From contig JAAALK010000286.1 of the NCBI GenBank assembly GCA_019279435.1, positions 19,487,931 to 19,551,930 on the forward strand: DNA of 64,000 nt, in the 5' to 3' direction. Under the pieces are notes generated by a model. That model was not told the DNA's origin and ran no database searches. It was given only the letters and a program-made list of their open reading frames with translations. This DNA comes from Zizania palustris (Eukaryota > Streptophyta > Magnoliopsida > Poales > Poaceae). Shown here one piece after another: positions 34,605 to 46,525 of the stretch (position 1 is the first letter of the stretch; each line of letters opens with the position of its first letter). The translations under genes and the position numbers were made by a program.

Positions 34605-34745
34605 TTACCTCCTTAACTCGTGAAGATAGATGGCCACAGAAATCACCCAATTTCGCTTTAGAAATCTCAGATTTACAGTGGAGCTCTGTACGTTTCCCGC
34701 GGAAACCGACAGGACGGTCGTTTTGCACTACCGGAAAACAGATAT

Positions 34746-34903
34746 TTGCCGAGTGCCACGGTGTTTGCCGAGTGCATTTCATCGGGCACTCGGCACAAAG
34801 GTGTTTGCCGAGTGCCCTGTGAAATACACTCGGCAAACACCGTGGCACTCGGCAAAGACTAGGGTTTGCCGAGTGCCACACCATAGGCACTCGGCAAAGC
34901 ACC
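34746..34903. repeat. CACTA subterminal TTTGCCGAGTGC repeats
   Basis: At least six copies of TTTGCCGAGTGCC or its inverse alternate within 160 bp, so the strand can fold into stacked hairpins. In CACTA elements such motifs are the transposase binding sites; that role here is by analogy. Confidence 0.8.
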
Positions 34904-34964
34904 TGAAAAATCACCCGCCCAATTTTTTGCTGACGACGTTATGGCGGCAGGGTTAAAAATCAAT

Positions 34965-37900
34965 TTTGCCGAGTGCCACTAACGGACACTCGGCAAATGC
35001 TATCCTTTGCCGAGTGCCACAAATAAAAACACTCGGCAAATAATATGTAGTTGCCATTATTTCATGTGAGATCACAATTTAAGCCTACATCACATTTAAA
35101 ACATTTTTTGAATTTGAATTTTTTTTTACAGTCCTAATTCAACATCTTTTAATCATTGGTAAATTTTCATACTTTTATGAGTGGGTTTGGTATTTTTAAT
35201 AAAATATTTGTATTTCTAGCATTTACTTCCAAGTGGGTCAAATTTCAACTAAATGTACATGAAATAATGACTCAAAAATTATGGAAAAATCATATTTGTG
35301 TTCATGATTACATTTGTAATCTTTTACAACTAAATATAACTAAATATTTAAAATCTAATTTACGACACTCGACCGGCAATATGCAGGTTAATGGTTTTTT
35401 AATTATAGAAAATGTAATTGATGCCTAAAAAATATGACACTTGACATGGTGTCATTATATCATACATATATGATATGGTAAAAAATTCATAATGTTTCGA
35501 CAAAGTTTTCAAGTATGACCTTTAGAAATTGGACAACCTTCGAGAAGGTTTAGGAGTTTAGGGATGAAATGAGTTAGGTTTAGAAGCAAATCGATATTCA
35601 AATATTTGTTTGAAGTTAAAACTTTTTGTACTACTAAAACTCAATTTATCTTATACCATGTCAAAAATTGGCATTTTTTAGAGTTAGTTTGCTATTTTTG
35701 GTTAAAAAAGTTGTTTATAAGATTTTAAGTAAAAGATCCCAAATTTAAACTCTATGTGCCGTATATTTGATTATTTGAACCTAGAAATTTTCTAGGATGA
35801 AATATTAGTGTATATTATATTATTACAAATTATGGGATTTTTTACTGTTTTTATTCTATTTTAGTTTTTTTAAAAAAAACAGTATAAAAATTATTTGCCG
35901 AGTGCAAATGGGAATGGCACTCGGCAAAGAAAAAAAAATCATTTTTGCCGAGTGCTATAGCTAAATGCACTCGGCAAAGTGTGCTGATCCCATTATTTCA
36001 TGTGAAAACATATTTTGACTTTATATCACATTTAAAACATGTTTTGAACTTCAATTTTTTTTTACAGTCATAATTCAACATCTTTTAATCCATGGTAAAT
36101 TTTCATACTTTTATTAGTGGGATTGCTATTTTTAATAAAATATTTGTATTTCTAGGATTTACTTCCAAGTGGGTCAAATTTCAACTAAATGTACATAAAA
36201 TAATGACTCAAAAATTATGTAAAAATCATATTTGTGTTCATGATTACATTTGTACTCTTTTACAACTAAATATAACTAAATATTTAAAATCTAATTTATG
36301 ACACTCGACCGGCAATATGCAGGTTAATGGTTTTTTAATTATAGAAAATGTAATTGATGCCTAAAAAATATGACACTTGACATGGTGTCATTATATCATA
36401 CATATATGATATGGTAAAAAATTCATAATGTTTCGACAAAGTTTTCAAGTATGACCTTTAGAAATTGGACAACCTTCGAGAAGGTTTAGGAGTTTAGGGA
36501 TGAAATGAGTTAGGTTTAGAAGCAAATCGATATTCAAATATTTGTTTGAAGTTAAAACTTTTTGTACTACTAAAACTCAATTTATCTTATACCATGTCAA
36601 AAATTGGCATTTTTTAGAGTTAGTTTGCTATTTTTGGTTAAAAAAGTTGTTTATAAGATTTTAAGTAAAAGATCCCAAATTTAAACTCTATGTGCCATAT
36701 ATTTGATTATTTGAACCTAGAAATTTTCTAGGATGAAATATTAGTGTATATTATATTATTACAAATTATGGGATTTTTTACTGTCTTTATTCTATTTTAG
36801 TTTTTTTTTAAAAAACAGTATAAAAATTATTTGCCGAGTGCAAATGGGAATGGCACTCGGCAAAGAAAAAAAAAATCATTTTTGCCGAGTGCTATAGCTA
36901 AATGCACTCGGCAAAGTATGCTGATCCCATTATTTCATGTGAAAACATATTTTGACTCTATATCACATTTAAAACATGTTTTGAACTTCAATTTTTTTTA
37001 CAGTCATAATTCAACATCTTTTAATCCATGGTAAATTTTCATACTTTTATTAGTGGGATTGCTATTTTTAATAAAATATTTGTATTTCTAGGATTTACTT
37101 CCAAGTGGGTCAAATTTCAACTAAATGTACATAAAATAATGACTCAAAAATTATGTAAAAATCATATTTGTGTTCATGATTACATTTGTACTCTTTTACA
37201 ACTAAATATAACTAAATATTTAAAATCTAATTTACGACACTCGACCGGCAATATGCAGGTTAATGGTTTTTTAATTATAGAAAATGTAATTGATGCCTAA
37301 AAAATATGACACTTGACATGGTGTCATTATATCATACATATATGATATGGTAAAAAATTCATAATGTTTCGACAAAGTTTTCAAGTATGAACTTTAGAAA
37401 TTGGACAACCTTCGAGAAGGTTTAGGAGTTTAGGGATGAAATGAGTTAGGTTTAGAAGCAAATCGATATTCAAATATTTGTTTGAAGTTAAAACTTTTTG
37501 TACTACTAAAACTCAATTTATCTTATACCATGTCAAAAATTGGCATTTTTTAGAGTTAGTTTGCTATTTTTGGTTAAAAAAGTTGTTTATAAGATTTTAA
37601 GTAAAAGATCCCAAATTTGAACTACAAGTGCCTTATATTTGTTTATTTGAAGTTAGAAATTTTCTATGATTAAATATTAGTGTATATTATATAATGCCAA
37701 ATTATGAGATTTTTTACAGTCTTTATTCTATTTTTGTTTTTTTTTTGAAAATAGTATAAAAAATTGTTTGCCGAGTGCATTTGGACCTGGCACTCGGCAA
37801 AGAATCAAAAATTCATCTTTGCCGAGTGCCAGGTCTAGATGCACTCGGCAAAGATATGATTTTTCAAAAAAAAATAAAAACTTTCGCCGAGTGCAGCCAA
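34965..37900 (+). repeat. three-copy 936-bp tandem array inside the CACTA element
   Basis: Units begin near 34965, 35889 and 36828, with a fourth head near 37767. An identical internal landmark (GGTAAATTTTCATACTTTTAT) recurs at 35159, 36093 and 37029. Units 2 and 3 differ at only a few bases. Unit 1 has a divergent head and unit 3 drifts after about 37617. Each head carries two inverted TTTGCCGAGTGC pairs. The small recurring frame in each unit is a repeat artefact. Confidence 0.88.
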
Positions 37901-37929
37901 ATATGGCACTCGGCGAAAACCTGTCGGGT

Positions 37930-38285
37930 TAAAAGGGGCCCCGAGCAGATCTGGCGCATTTAAGCCAGATCTGCTCCCTCCGCCGCCGCCGCGCCCCCTC
38001 CTGCTCCCTCCGCCGCCGCCGTGCCCCCTCCTGCTCCCTCCAGCCCCGCCGTGCCCCCTGCTCCCTCCAGCCCCGCCGCGCGCGCGCCCTGCCCCCCGCC
38101 AGTCGCCCGGCTGCGCCCCCCCCGCCCGGCTGCGCCCCCTGCTCCCTCCAGGGCGCACGCGCCCGTCCGCCCCCCGCGCCGCCGGCGTCGACCCCGGCCG
38201 CCGGCGTCGACCCCGGCCGCCGGCTCCGCCGCCCCCGGCCGCCGGCCCCAGCCACCGGCTCCGCCGCCCGAGCCCCCTCTTTCCT
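37930..38285. other. GC-rich CCGCCGCC block in the CACTA element
   Basis: An abrupt change from AT-rich repeats to more than 75% G+C by eye, with CTCCGCCGCCGCCG and GCCCCCTCCTGCTCCCTCC units in short tandem. Frames are open on both strands because of composition. It could be a first exon or CpG-rich promoter of the element's gene. The next 180 bp to 38467 show nothing recognisable. Confidence 0.45.
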
Positions 38286-38467
38286 AGGTATATATACATG
38301 TATAATGCCATTTTTTCAAATATAAATACCTAAAAATATGTAAAAATTACATCTCAAATAGTAAATGCATGTATAACATGGACATGCATAATGTGGAGGC
38401 TAGCAAGAAAGGGCTACTAATTGGTGGCATATATATTTGTGTGGCCATTTGTTATATATATGCATAT

Positions 38468-40417
38468 TGAGAAACCAAGGGTGGTTTCGGTGTATGTGAT
38501 GAGTGATTGACTGGATTTTACCCTCTGTTCGAAGGGTACCTCCGAAGGGTGTTCGGAGGTGTGTCACCGGAGTGTGTTCGGTGTTTGCTTGCTGCAGCTG
38601 CGCAGCGGAGTGTGCCTGTCGGAGGGGTCCGACAGTACGCGATGACTGGGTTTGTACCGAAGGCTTCGGTACTTTGGGCGGTACACCGGAGTGTGTGCCG
38701 GAGGTTGCTAACCCGGAGAGGTCTCCGGAGTACTGGATACACTTGTCTGCTTGTCGGTGGTGCGCAGGGACTTCGGAGGCGACGGACAGGGTTCGAGCCG
38801 GGTGAACCTGGGTCAAGCGGGAGGCTTGATGCCAGGGGAGCGGGGAGCTCCGTCACGGTGGCTGCGAAGGTGGTCCGGGTCAGTCCTCGGGTCGAGTCGT
38901 GCCAGGAGAAGGCAGAGAGTGCGGAGCGTGGCTCCGGCTGAAGGTACTCCGAGACAAGTCCTCGGAGGTGAGGCACTTCGAAGGTACTCCGGATGGAGTG
39001 ACTTCGGAGTTGGTGGACCAAGTCCTCTGCGGAGGCAAGGGTTCGAAGTGTGCTCCGGAGGGAGACACTCGAAGATTACCCGACGAAGGTCTCAGAAGTC
39101 GAGGCGCATCGAAGGCATGGTCCGGGTGAGGCTCGTCGAGGAGTGTGCTCGGGAAGAGGCACTGCGACGGAGTGCTCATGGAATGCTTCATGCGGAGGCC
39201 TTGGACGAAGGAGGGACTTCGAAGGGTGGTACTCCGAAGGTGGGTCTTCGGAGTGAGGATGACTTGAGGTGCTTCGGCCATGCATGGCTTCGGTACACGG
39301 ACGGACGGTGTTCGAGCTCGGAGTAGCTGCGAAGCCGTGGTGATCCACTCCGGAGGTGGTGGTGCGAAGGCCCAAGGGGCTTTGACGGATTCGGCTTAAA
39401 ACCGTCACTGTATCGAAGGTCATCTTCGGCGGAGCGAAGGCTGACAGGCTGAAGGCTTCTCGCCGAAGCTACCGCACCCTCGCGTGCGAAGGGAGGTTCC
39501 AGAAGTCAACTCTGTAAAGGCTGACACTGTCTGTTCTGAAAAAGGCTGACACTGTCCCCTCTGCAGCTGACAGAGAAGCCTCCAAAATAAAGGTGGACTA
39601 CCTTTTGTACCCCTTAGTTCTGTAGAGACAAATCTGTTGTAAACCCTAGGGGTAAAGTAGTCACTTCCTTAGGATGAAGCCGTGGGCTATAAATATGGGG
39701 GCTCGGTAGGAAACATTTAACACTTTGAGCATTTACTGTTGAGCTCCTGTAGACAGACCTCGCTGTATTCATTCTGAGTTCAATACATTTTGTGTTCCTT
39801 GTTCAAGCGGCGAAGCCCTGCTTCTGTGTGTTTTTGCTTGAGCTCGTATTGCATACTTCGCTAGTTTTAGTTCACCGAAGCCTGTCTTGGCGAAGGGTGT
39901 TTTTATCGCGAAGTGTGTTTTACAGTGTGCCGTCGCTCTGTGTAACACGAGGCAAGACCTCGCTGCTTACTAGCGAAGCCCTGTTCTGTTCCCGTAGTGC
40001 TCCTTGTGTCGAAGCCCTTAGCGTAGTCCATTTGCGTGTGCGTGTAGACCTTCGGGTACGAAGCCCAGCACCCGTTGCTGTCGCCAAGTACTTGGTCGAA
40101 GTCCTCAGAGGGTTGTCCACTCTTGCGAAGGGTGAAGTGCGAAGCCTGCTCGAAGCACCTCGTGTGCGGAGCCTGCACTGACTTAGCAGAGTAGATTTTC
40201 GAGGGTTGTTAGTGGAGCGAAGTCTTCTTGGCTTCGAACTTTTGCTCCTGCGAAGCCTGTGTTCGGAGCTGTCGAAGTACCTCCGAACCAGACCTTCGAA
40301 GGTTGTGTTCGAAGCCTGTTCCGCAGAAGACAGAACAGAACCGAAGGCTAAGTTTTTAGCCCGAAATTTTAAAAGCTCCCATTCACCCCCCCTCTGGTCG
40401 CCGTTTCCGGTCCTACA
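38468..40417 (+). repeat. 5' LTR of Copia element C
   Basis: 1950 bp, TGAGAAACCAAGGG..GGTCCTACA. TATA box GGCTATAAATATGGGGG near 39687. CGAAGG/CTTCGG motifs are frequent. Same family as 1836-3873 in opposite orientation. Confidence 0.88.
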
Positions 40418-40481
40418 ATTGGTATCAGAGCGGGTTAAGATCACCAGTTGACCTTAACCGGTTTTGTGATCTGTTGGCGAC

Positions 40482-42944
40482 ATGGATAGAGGCAGTAAAA
40501 TTCCTCTGTTCGATGGGACAGATTTTGCATACTGGAAGGTGCGCATGGAGGCTTACTTGTTAAGCCAAGGAAATGCAATTTGGGAGATTGTGGACTCACA
40601 ATACTCCATCCCTGATACCCGCACCACTCAAACTGAAAAAGATCAGTATATTGCGAACTCGAAGGCAAGGAACATACTGTTCATTGGTTTGAGTCGGAGT
40701 GAGTTTGACAGGGTGCAGCACCTTAGGACTGCTAGGGAGATTTGGACAACACTCACTGTCTTTCATGAGGGCTCTGCTCAGATTAAGGCCAGGCGCCAAA
40801 GCACCTACAACCAACAGTATCAGTTGTTTGTGCAGGCACCTGGTGAATCTATAGATGCCATGTTTTCTCGCTTTGACGCGATAGTGAGTAACTTGCGATC
40901 CAACGGGACGCTTGCTTACAGTGATCACGACAGGGCTATCAAGCTTCTCTATGCTCTTGACCGTAGCATATGGGAAGTGAAGATATCCAGCATTGAGGAG
41001 TCCACAGGCTATGACACTCTAACCTGTGATGAACTCTTTAGCAAGCTGAAGTCCACAGAGATTGCCAAGGCATCTCTTGCAGTGCACAGAAGCTCTTTGC
41101 CACAGCCATTGGCATTGGTTTCTAGCACTAGCCGTGGCACCACTGCAGAACCAAGCACATCAGGCACTTGTGTTCTTGCAGATGGTTTTGCGTTGTCCTC
41201 CCTGGTCTCCGTCACAAAGGAGCAGGTGGATACTCTAGCAGATGATGAGCTTGCTCTCATTGCCCGGAGGTTCACCCGCTTTCATCATGAGAGACGGGAT
41301 CAGAGGAGAAGTGGTTTTAGTGGCTGCTATGAATGTGGCGACACCTCTCACATTAAGGCCAATTGCCCCAAGGTCAAAAAGAGAGATGAGAGTGACCGCC
41401 CCAAATTCCACAAAAAGGAGAGGAAGCCCTTTGTGAAGGGCAAGCGCGGCAAGATGGCTAAGAAAGTAGCCAAGGCCGCTTCCAGAGCTTTTGTTGCTGC
41501 TCTCAGCGACATCGACACATCCTCAACAGAGGAGTCGAGCTCTGAGGAGGAGGAGTCCCCAAGAAAGGAGGACAAGAAGGACAAGAAGGGACGTGACTTC
41601 ACCGGCCTTTGCTTCATGGCCGACAGCGATCACAGCGGCGATGAGCTTGACTCATCTGAGGTAAACCTATCATCTGACCAGCTACTAATTAAATTAGATG
41701 AACTAAATGAAGTAGTGCTTGGTCAGGATAGATTACTTGTGCAAGCCGCTAGAGAAAGAAAAGACCTTAGACTTAGGCTAGAATCTGTATCTACTGAATA
41801 TGCCATGCTTAAGTCTAAATTCAATGATGCTGAATGTGAATCATGTGCTGTTGTCATGAGTGAGCTTGCTCAGTTGCGTTCTGTACATGCTCAAACTCTT
41901 TCTGAGCTTGAGACTGCGCAGAAGCAGCTTTTGGAGGTGGATTCTAGACCTCATGAAATTATTGATTGCATGAACTGCTCTTTATTACGCGATAGCATTA
42001 ATTTACGTGATAAGCATGTTCATGATTTGGAGGCTAGATTGGAGAGGGCCGGTAGTTCTAAGGATGTGCAACCTGTTTGTGACACTTGCATCACCCTTAA
42101 GGACCAGCTAGGCACTGTCAGAGAGCGAGCTGAAAACCTCATGTCCGAAAATGAATACCTTCTTTCTGTGGTGAATAAATGCACTGAAGGGAAGGGAAGG
42201 ATGGATTTGCTCTTGGCCAAGACCAAGTTGTGTGCTGACAGAGCCGGGGTAGCTCTAGGTTTGGGTTTTGAGAGGATAGCTTCAGACAGTAAGACCAAAA
42301 CTGTTTTTACCTCTCCCACCACCCTAGAGAAAGAGAGAGCTCTGTTGGACACCCCATCAGCCAAAAAGCCTACCCATCCACCAAAGAAAACCACACCTCC
42401 TATCAAGAAAAATCCTCCCAAGAAAACCACTCAAAAGAAACCCAAGGAGCCTGTGATGGTTGCTCCTATGACCCATGAGAGTGCCCCCAGGAGAGTGTTT
42501 CACTGTTCTTATTGTCAGAGGGCGGGTCATTTGGTTGGTTTCTGTTTCCGTCGCATCAAGGATGAGCGACGTGCACAGGCGATGAGCTATCAGGACATGC
42601 ATTACCCATCTTTAGGTAGGCATGAGTCTGAGTATCACTCTCGTCCTGTTTTCGAGGCTCCTCGTGCTTCTCGGAGAGGTTTTGCTCCTCGAGGTGTTCA
42701 CCATGTTCCATATGGTGGTAGACCTCGGGCAAGTAGCTTTGTACCTCGTCAGAGTAGGAGACCTCGACATGCTTTGCGTTCTTTGCATGTAGGTAGACCT
42801 CGCACTTGGCATCATTCTGATTTTTATGTGCGTAGACCGTCTACTTTTACTGTGCCTACTACTCGTGTCACTCAGTGCTGGATGCCTCGTCATTATTTTA
42901 CTCACCCCAGCACTGAGCGATCGAGGCGTTCTTATCATGTGTAG
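40482..42944 (+). CDS. gag: gag polyprotein of Copia element C (820 aa)
   Basis: Uninterrupted from ATG 40482 to TAG 42942-42944. Residues 1-200 are the UBN2-like capsid part. A first CCHC knuckle is at 282-295 (CYECGDTSHIKANC). A charged, Ser/Glu-rich segment follows, then a coiled-coil region at about 400-560 and a Lys/Pro-rich stretch. A second knuckle lies at about 674-687 (CSYCQRAGHLVGFC), with a basic, Arg/His-rich tail. Two knuckles and 820 residues are long for Copia gag and fit the SIRE/Maximus type. Pol continues in the same frame after the TAG, so this is a candidate for stop readthrough. The gag itself looks intact. Confidence 0.9.
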   Translation: MDRGSKIPLFDGTDFAYWKVRMEAYLLSQGNAIWEIVDSQYSIPDTRTTQTEKDQYIANSKARNILFIGLSRSEFDRVQHLRTAREIWTTLTVFHEGSAQIKARRQSTYNQQYQLFVQAPGESIDAMFSRFDAIVSNLRSNGTLAYSDHDRAIKLLYALDRSIWEVKISSIEESTGYDTLTCDELFSKLKSTEIAKASLAVHRSSLPQPLALVSSTSRGTTAEPSTSGTCVLADGFALSSLVSVTKEQVDTLADDELALIARRFTRFHHERRDQRRSGFSGCYECGDTSHIKANCPKVKKRDESDRPKFHKKERKPFVKGKRGKMAKKVAKAASRAFVAALSDIDTSSTEESSSEEEESPRKEDKKDKKGRDFTGLCFMADSDHSGDELDSSEVNLSSDQLLIKLDELNEVVLGQDRLLVQAARERKDLRLRLESVSTEYAMLKSKFNDAECESCAVVMSELAQLRSVHAQTLSELETAQKQLLEVDSRPHEIIDCMNCSLLRDSINLRDKHVHDLEARLERAGSSKDVQPVCDTCITLKDQLGTVRERAENLMSENEYLLSVVNKCTEGKGRMDLLLAKTKLCADRAGVALGLGFERIASDSKTKTVFTSPTTLEKERALLDTPSAKKPTHPPKKTTPPIKKNPPKKTTQKKPKEPVMVAPMTHESAPRRVFHCSYCQRAGHLVGFCFRRIKDERRAQAMSYQDMHYPSLGRHESEYHSRPVFEAPRASRRGFAPRGVHHVPYGGRPRASSFVPRQSRRPRHALRSLHVGRPRTWHHSDFYVRRPSTFTVPTTRVTQCWMPRHYFTHPSTERSRRSYHV

Positions 42945-45025
42945 GCGACAGGTCGAGGCTTGGAGGGCACGTGGATCATGGACTCCGGTTGTTCGCGCCA
43001 CATGACCGGAGATGCAAATTGGTTCTCCAGCCTCACCACAACCAAGCAAAGGGAACATATCACCTTCGGAAACAATCGAAGGAGTAGAGTGAAAGGTAAA
43101 GGTGTGGTAAGAATTAATTCAAACTTCACTCTCAAAGATGTTGCTTTGGTTGAAAATCTGGGATACAATTTGCTGTCTGTATCTCAGTTGCTTGATGAGG
43201 GCTTCGAAGTGCGATTTCATTGCGATACTTCGCTAGTGCTCAATTCAGATGGCGTTGTGGTGTGTAAGATCTTTAGGGTTGGGAGAGTTTTTGGAGCTGA
43301 TTTTTCAGAGTCGTCTGGTTCTTCTCATTGTCTTGTTGCACATTCGACTTCTGAGCTTTGGAAGTGGCATAGGAGACTAGGGCATATGAGCCTTGAGTTG
43401 CTCGCTCGTCTGAGCGCCCTAGGTTTGATCCGAGGATTGCCCAAGCTCAAGTTTGAGAAGAATTTAGTTTGCGCTCCTTGTCGACATGGTAAAATGATTG
43501 CCGCTTCGCATTCGCCAGTCACCACAGTGATGACTGAACAACCCGGAGAACTTCTTCATATGGACACTGTAGGTCCTTCTCGGGTTAGTTCTTTAGGCGG
43601 CAAGTGGTATGTTTTAGTTATTGTCGACGATTTCTCTCGCTACTCTTGGGTCTTCTTTCTTGCCAGCAAGGATGAAGTGTTTTCACACTTTCGGAGCTTG
43701 GCTTTGAGACTGTTCACTGAACTCCCAGGTGCATTAAAATTCATTCGAAGCGATAATGGCACCGAGTTCAAAAATAGTCTCTTTGTTGACTTTTGCATGG
43801 AGCATGGCATAGAACATCAATTCTCTGCTCCGCGGGTTCCTCAACAGAATGGTGTTGTTGAGAGGAAAAACCGCACTTTGGTTGAGATGGCTAGGACGAT
43901 GCTTGATGAGCATAGGACTCCTAGAAAATTCTGGGCTGAGGCCATGAACACTGCTTGCTACATCTCAAACCGAATTTTCTTGCGCTCAATTTTGAACTTG
44001 ACATCTTATGAGCTGCGTTTTGGGAGACAGCCCAAGGTTACTCATCTTCGAGTTTTTGGCTGTCGCTGCTTTATCCTAAAACGTGGTAACTTGGATAAAT
44101 TTGAGTCGCGATCTTCTGACGGGATCTTTTTGGGTTATACAACTCATGGTCATTCCTATCGTGTTTATAACTTGGAAACTAACACTGTCATCGAGTCATG
44201 TGATGTGACTTTTGATGAATCAACCCCCTCTGTTAGTTCTGCTCTTGAACAGGCAAATGAACACGACATGGAACAGACTTTATTCGAAGACGAAGATTCC
44301 GGAGAATTCGAGGATGAACCCCTACTACCCTCGACGTCAACCCCCGAAGCTGACCCAGCTTCTACTACTTCGGCACAAGGTCCCGAAGCGACTACCTCAA
44401 CATCGGTCATCTTGGACCACTCCAACGCACAAGTTGAGGGGGAGACTGCATCCCGCCGCGAGGCTCCACATCATGTCCAAAGGATGCATCCTCCCGAGCA
44501 GATCATTGGTGAGCTTGATCAAAGGGTAACACGTTCTCACGCTCATTTCACTAATGCTGCTTTTGTTGCTTCTTTCGAGCCCTTAGATGTTAGTCATGCA
44601 CTTTCTGACTCTAGTTGGATCAATGCCATGCATGAGGAACTTGAAAACTTTGAGAGAAACCAAGTCTGGACTTTAGTTGATCCTCCACCTAATGTTCATT
44701 TCATTGGAACAAAATGGATTTTTAAAAATAAACAAGGGGAGGATGGGACAATTGTTAGAAATAAGGCTAGACTTGTAGCTCAGGGCTTTTCTCAACTGGA
44801 AGGGATTGATTTTACTGAAACTTTTGCACCTGTTGCTCGCCTTGAGGCCATTAGGATTTTGCTTGCCTTTGCGACATCCCGGGGATTCAAACTCTATCAA
44901 ATGGATGTCAAAAGTGCTTTTCTTAATGGCTTCATAGGTGAAGATGTTTATGTAAAACAACCCCCTGGTTTTGAAAACCCCAAGTACCCCATAAAGTCCT
45001 TAAACTTCATAAGTCTTTATGGACT
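42945..45025 (+). pseudogene. pol: pol of Copia element C: protease, integrase, partial RT (truncated by gap)
   Basis: In frame with gag across TAG 42942-42944. Protease active site WIMDSGCSRHMTGD at about 42975-43015; gag-pre-integrase HHCC (WHRRLGHM..CAPCRHGK). Integrase D, D, E residues are in HMDTVGPS, RSDNGTEF and VVERKNRT; a GKWYVLVIVDDFSRYSW core is present. RT starts near 44610 (WINAMHEELENFE) and reaches KSAFLNG and QPPGFENP. A base is missing in the C-run 44987-44990, and a compensating change follows, so the last 35 bases are scrambled relative to the family. The catalytic YVDD is missing because the sequence ends at the gap. Confidence 0.85.
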
Positions 45026-45125
45026 NNNNNNNNNNNNNNNNNNNNNNNNNNNNNNNNNNNNNNNNNNNNNNNNNNNNNNNNNNNNNNNNNNNNNNNNNNN
45101 NNNNNNNNNNNNNNNNNNNNNNNNN
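45026..45125. other. assembly gap, 100 N
   Basis: Exactly 100 Ns, the usual placeholder for a gap of unknown size. Copia pol ends on its left; the right side is unrelated, so at least the rest of the Copia element and the CACTA right end are unaccounted for. Confidence 0.98.
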
Positions 45126-46525
45126 AGGAATGTCGCTAGCCATGAACAGATCTCCCCAAGTCAGGTATGTTAAATTTCTGTAAATTGAGTTTTTGATGCT
45201 AGTTGATGTTTACATAAGTGAAACATAAAGTTAACATAAAAATGAAGTACATGATAATATCTTACGTCAGGTGATTTAAGATCTGCTATCTTCAAGGCCA
45301 GCATCATATGGTGTGCAGCATAAAACCCGCATTGGTTTCTAGAAGGTTTACTGTAGCACTGTTATGGAAGTACATGATTAGTTTGGACGACACATTAAAT
45401 TTGAAATGTCAAACATTTAGAGACTTATCGGCATTGCAGTTTTATGCACCAACTGTCAGTGTTCCATTGCTTTTGATGTACTAAGACTGACATCAAAAGT
45501 TCTGTAATGAGGTACAACAAGATTGAGTTAAGAAAGAATAGGTTAAATGTTGAACTTGTAGTAATAAAGTGAATAAAACCTTACTCGTCGATTATACTTC
45601 TGATTACCGAGAAGTCCATCTCGGTGCGGTTGCCATTTGGTCTCAAAGGTCTTGCAAAGTCAATGTATCATACAATGTGCTAGTTGGGGGCGAAGAGTAG
45701 TCGTACATAATGTCCATTCAAGTGGTGTACAACAAGTAAAAATTGTTCCCTTGTGGTGCAATCAACAAGTACCTGACATATGTAGTCGACGTATGACTCC
45801 CTATTATTCTAGGTTGTTGTCATTGATAACATATGTGGGTCAAGAAATTTGAATGGTCATTTCTTGCATTCTTGGCACAGTAGCCTGCAAATATAAAAGA
45901 GTAATTAATACCACATAATGATGTGTCAACTTCAATTGAAAGAATAGGTTAAGTAACTTACAATATTCAGCACCACAACAAGTTAATGTCGAGAGCATCC
46001 AAGTTGAATAGATCATATAGATCCTCAAAGCAAATTAAAAAATAGTTGTCACTGGTCTAGAAATTTTATTGCTTGTACGTTATAGTGACTAAAAATTTAC
46101 TATTATTGTAGCTAGTCAGGTAGAATGCATAGAGGTCCATTAAGACTTGACCATCCTTACTTAACTAATCTTGAGGTATCAGAGGCTTGCCAGCTTGTAC
46201 TTAATGATGAAGATATCAATGGTTGGGATATGACCATGCTTATGCATTATAATAAACAAGCCAAGGTGCATGCATTCTATATTATATTTACATTTTATTT
46301 ATTTGAACAATGTATGATACACCATGAAATGTGTTGCTATTCAATTACAAAATATTTACATGGATCAAGCGACATATTGAGAGTAAGCCAATGGAACGGA
46401 ACATAATGAAAGTTGATTGGGGACCAAGTAAAGGCCATCCAAAGATAGTATATAAGTTTGGGACGTTACTTTTGTGCCAAGAGAAGGTGAGACAACACCA
46501 GATTCAATCATGCATAACTATTACA
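45126..46525. other. unrecognised noncoding stretch after the gap
   Basis: AT-rich, with no transposon ends I can assign. A segment at 46124-46265 is open on the plus strand (MHRGPLRLDHPYLTNLEVSEACQ..) and bounded by an AG and a GTGCATGC, so it could be an exon of a decayed gene or transposase. I do not recognise the peptide. No promoter or family motif supports it. Confidence 0.35.

Larger units (their letters stand above)
34726..38467 (+). mobile_element. CACTA (En/Spm-type) element, left part
   Basis: It starts CACTACCGGAAAACAGA, the CACTA signature, after TTG (34723-34725), a candidate 3-bp target copy. It is followed by many direct and inverted TTTGCCGAGTGC / GCACTCGGCAAA subterminal motifs. 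Then come three 936-bp tandem units and a GC-rich block (37930-38285). A Copia element interrupts it at 38468. No right-hand TTTTCCGGTAGTG end occurs in the window; it may lie in or beyond the gap. No transposase is recognised. Confidence 0.83.
38468..45025 (+). mobile_element. Copia element C (Maximus/SIRE-like), 3' part lost at the gap
   Basis: 5' LTR 38468-40417, primer site ATTGGTATCAGAGCGGGTT at 40418, gag 40482-42944, pol from 42945 to the N-gap. The five bases before the LTR are CATAT. The distal RT (including YVDD), RNase H and 3' LTR are absent. Sequence right of the gap is unrelated. It inserted into the CACTA element. Confidence 0.9.

Noticed and set aside
35156..37300. Three nearly identical small frames spaced 936 bp apart.
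   Set aside because: They are copies of one tandem repeat unit in AT-rich CACTA interior; the frame is not kept intact by selection in all units and has no motif.
34746..37900. Regularly repeated short palindromes resembling a CRISPR array.
   Set aside because: Eukaryotic nuclear context; motifs are the TTTGCCGAGTGC subterminal repeats of a CACTA element, with irregular spacing.
46124..46510. Possible exons of a second host gene after the gap.
   Set aside because: Peptide not recognised, no consistent joining of frames, and surrounded by repeats; left as unrecognised sequence.
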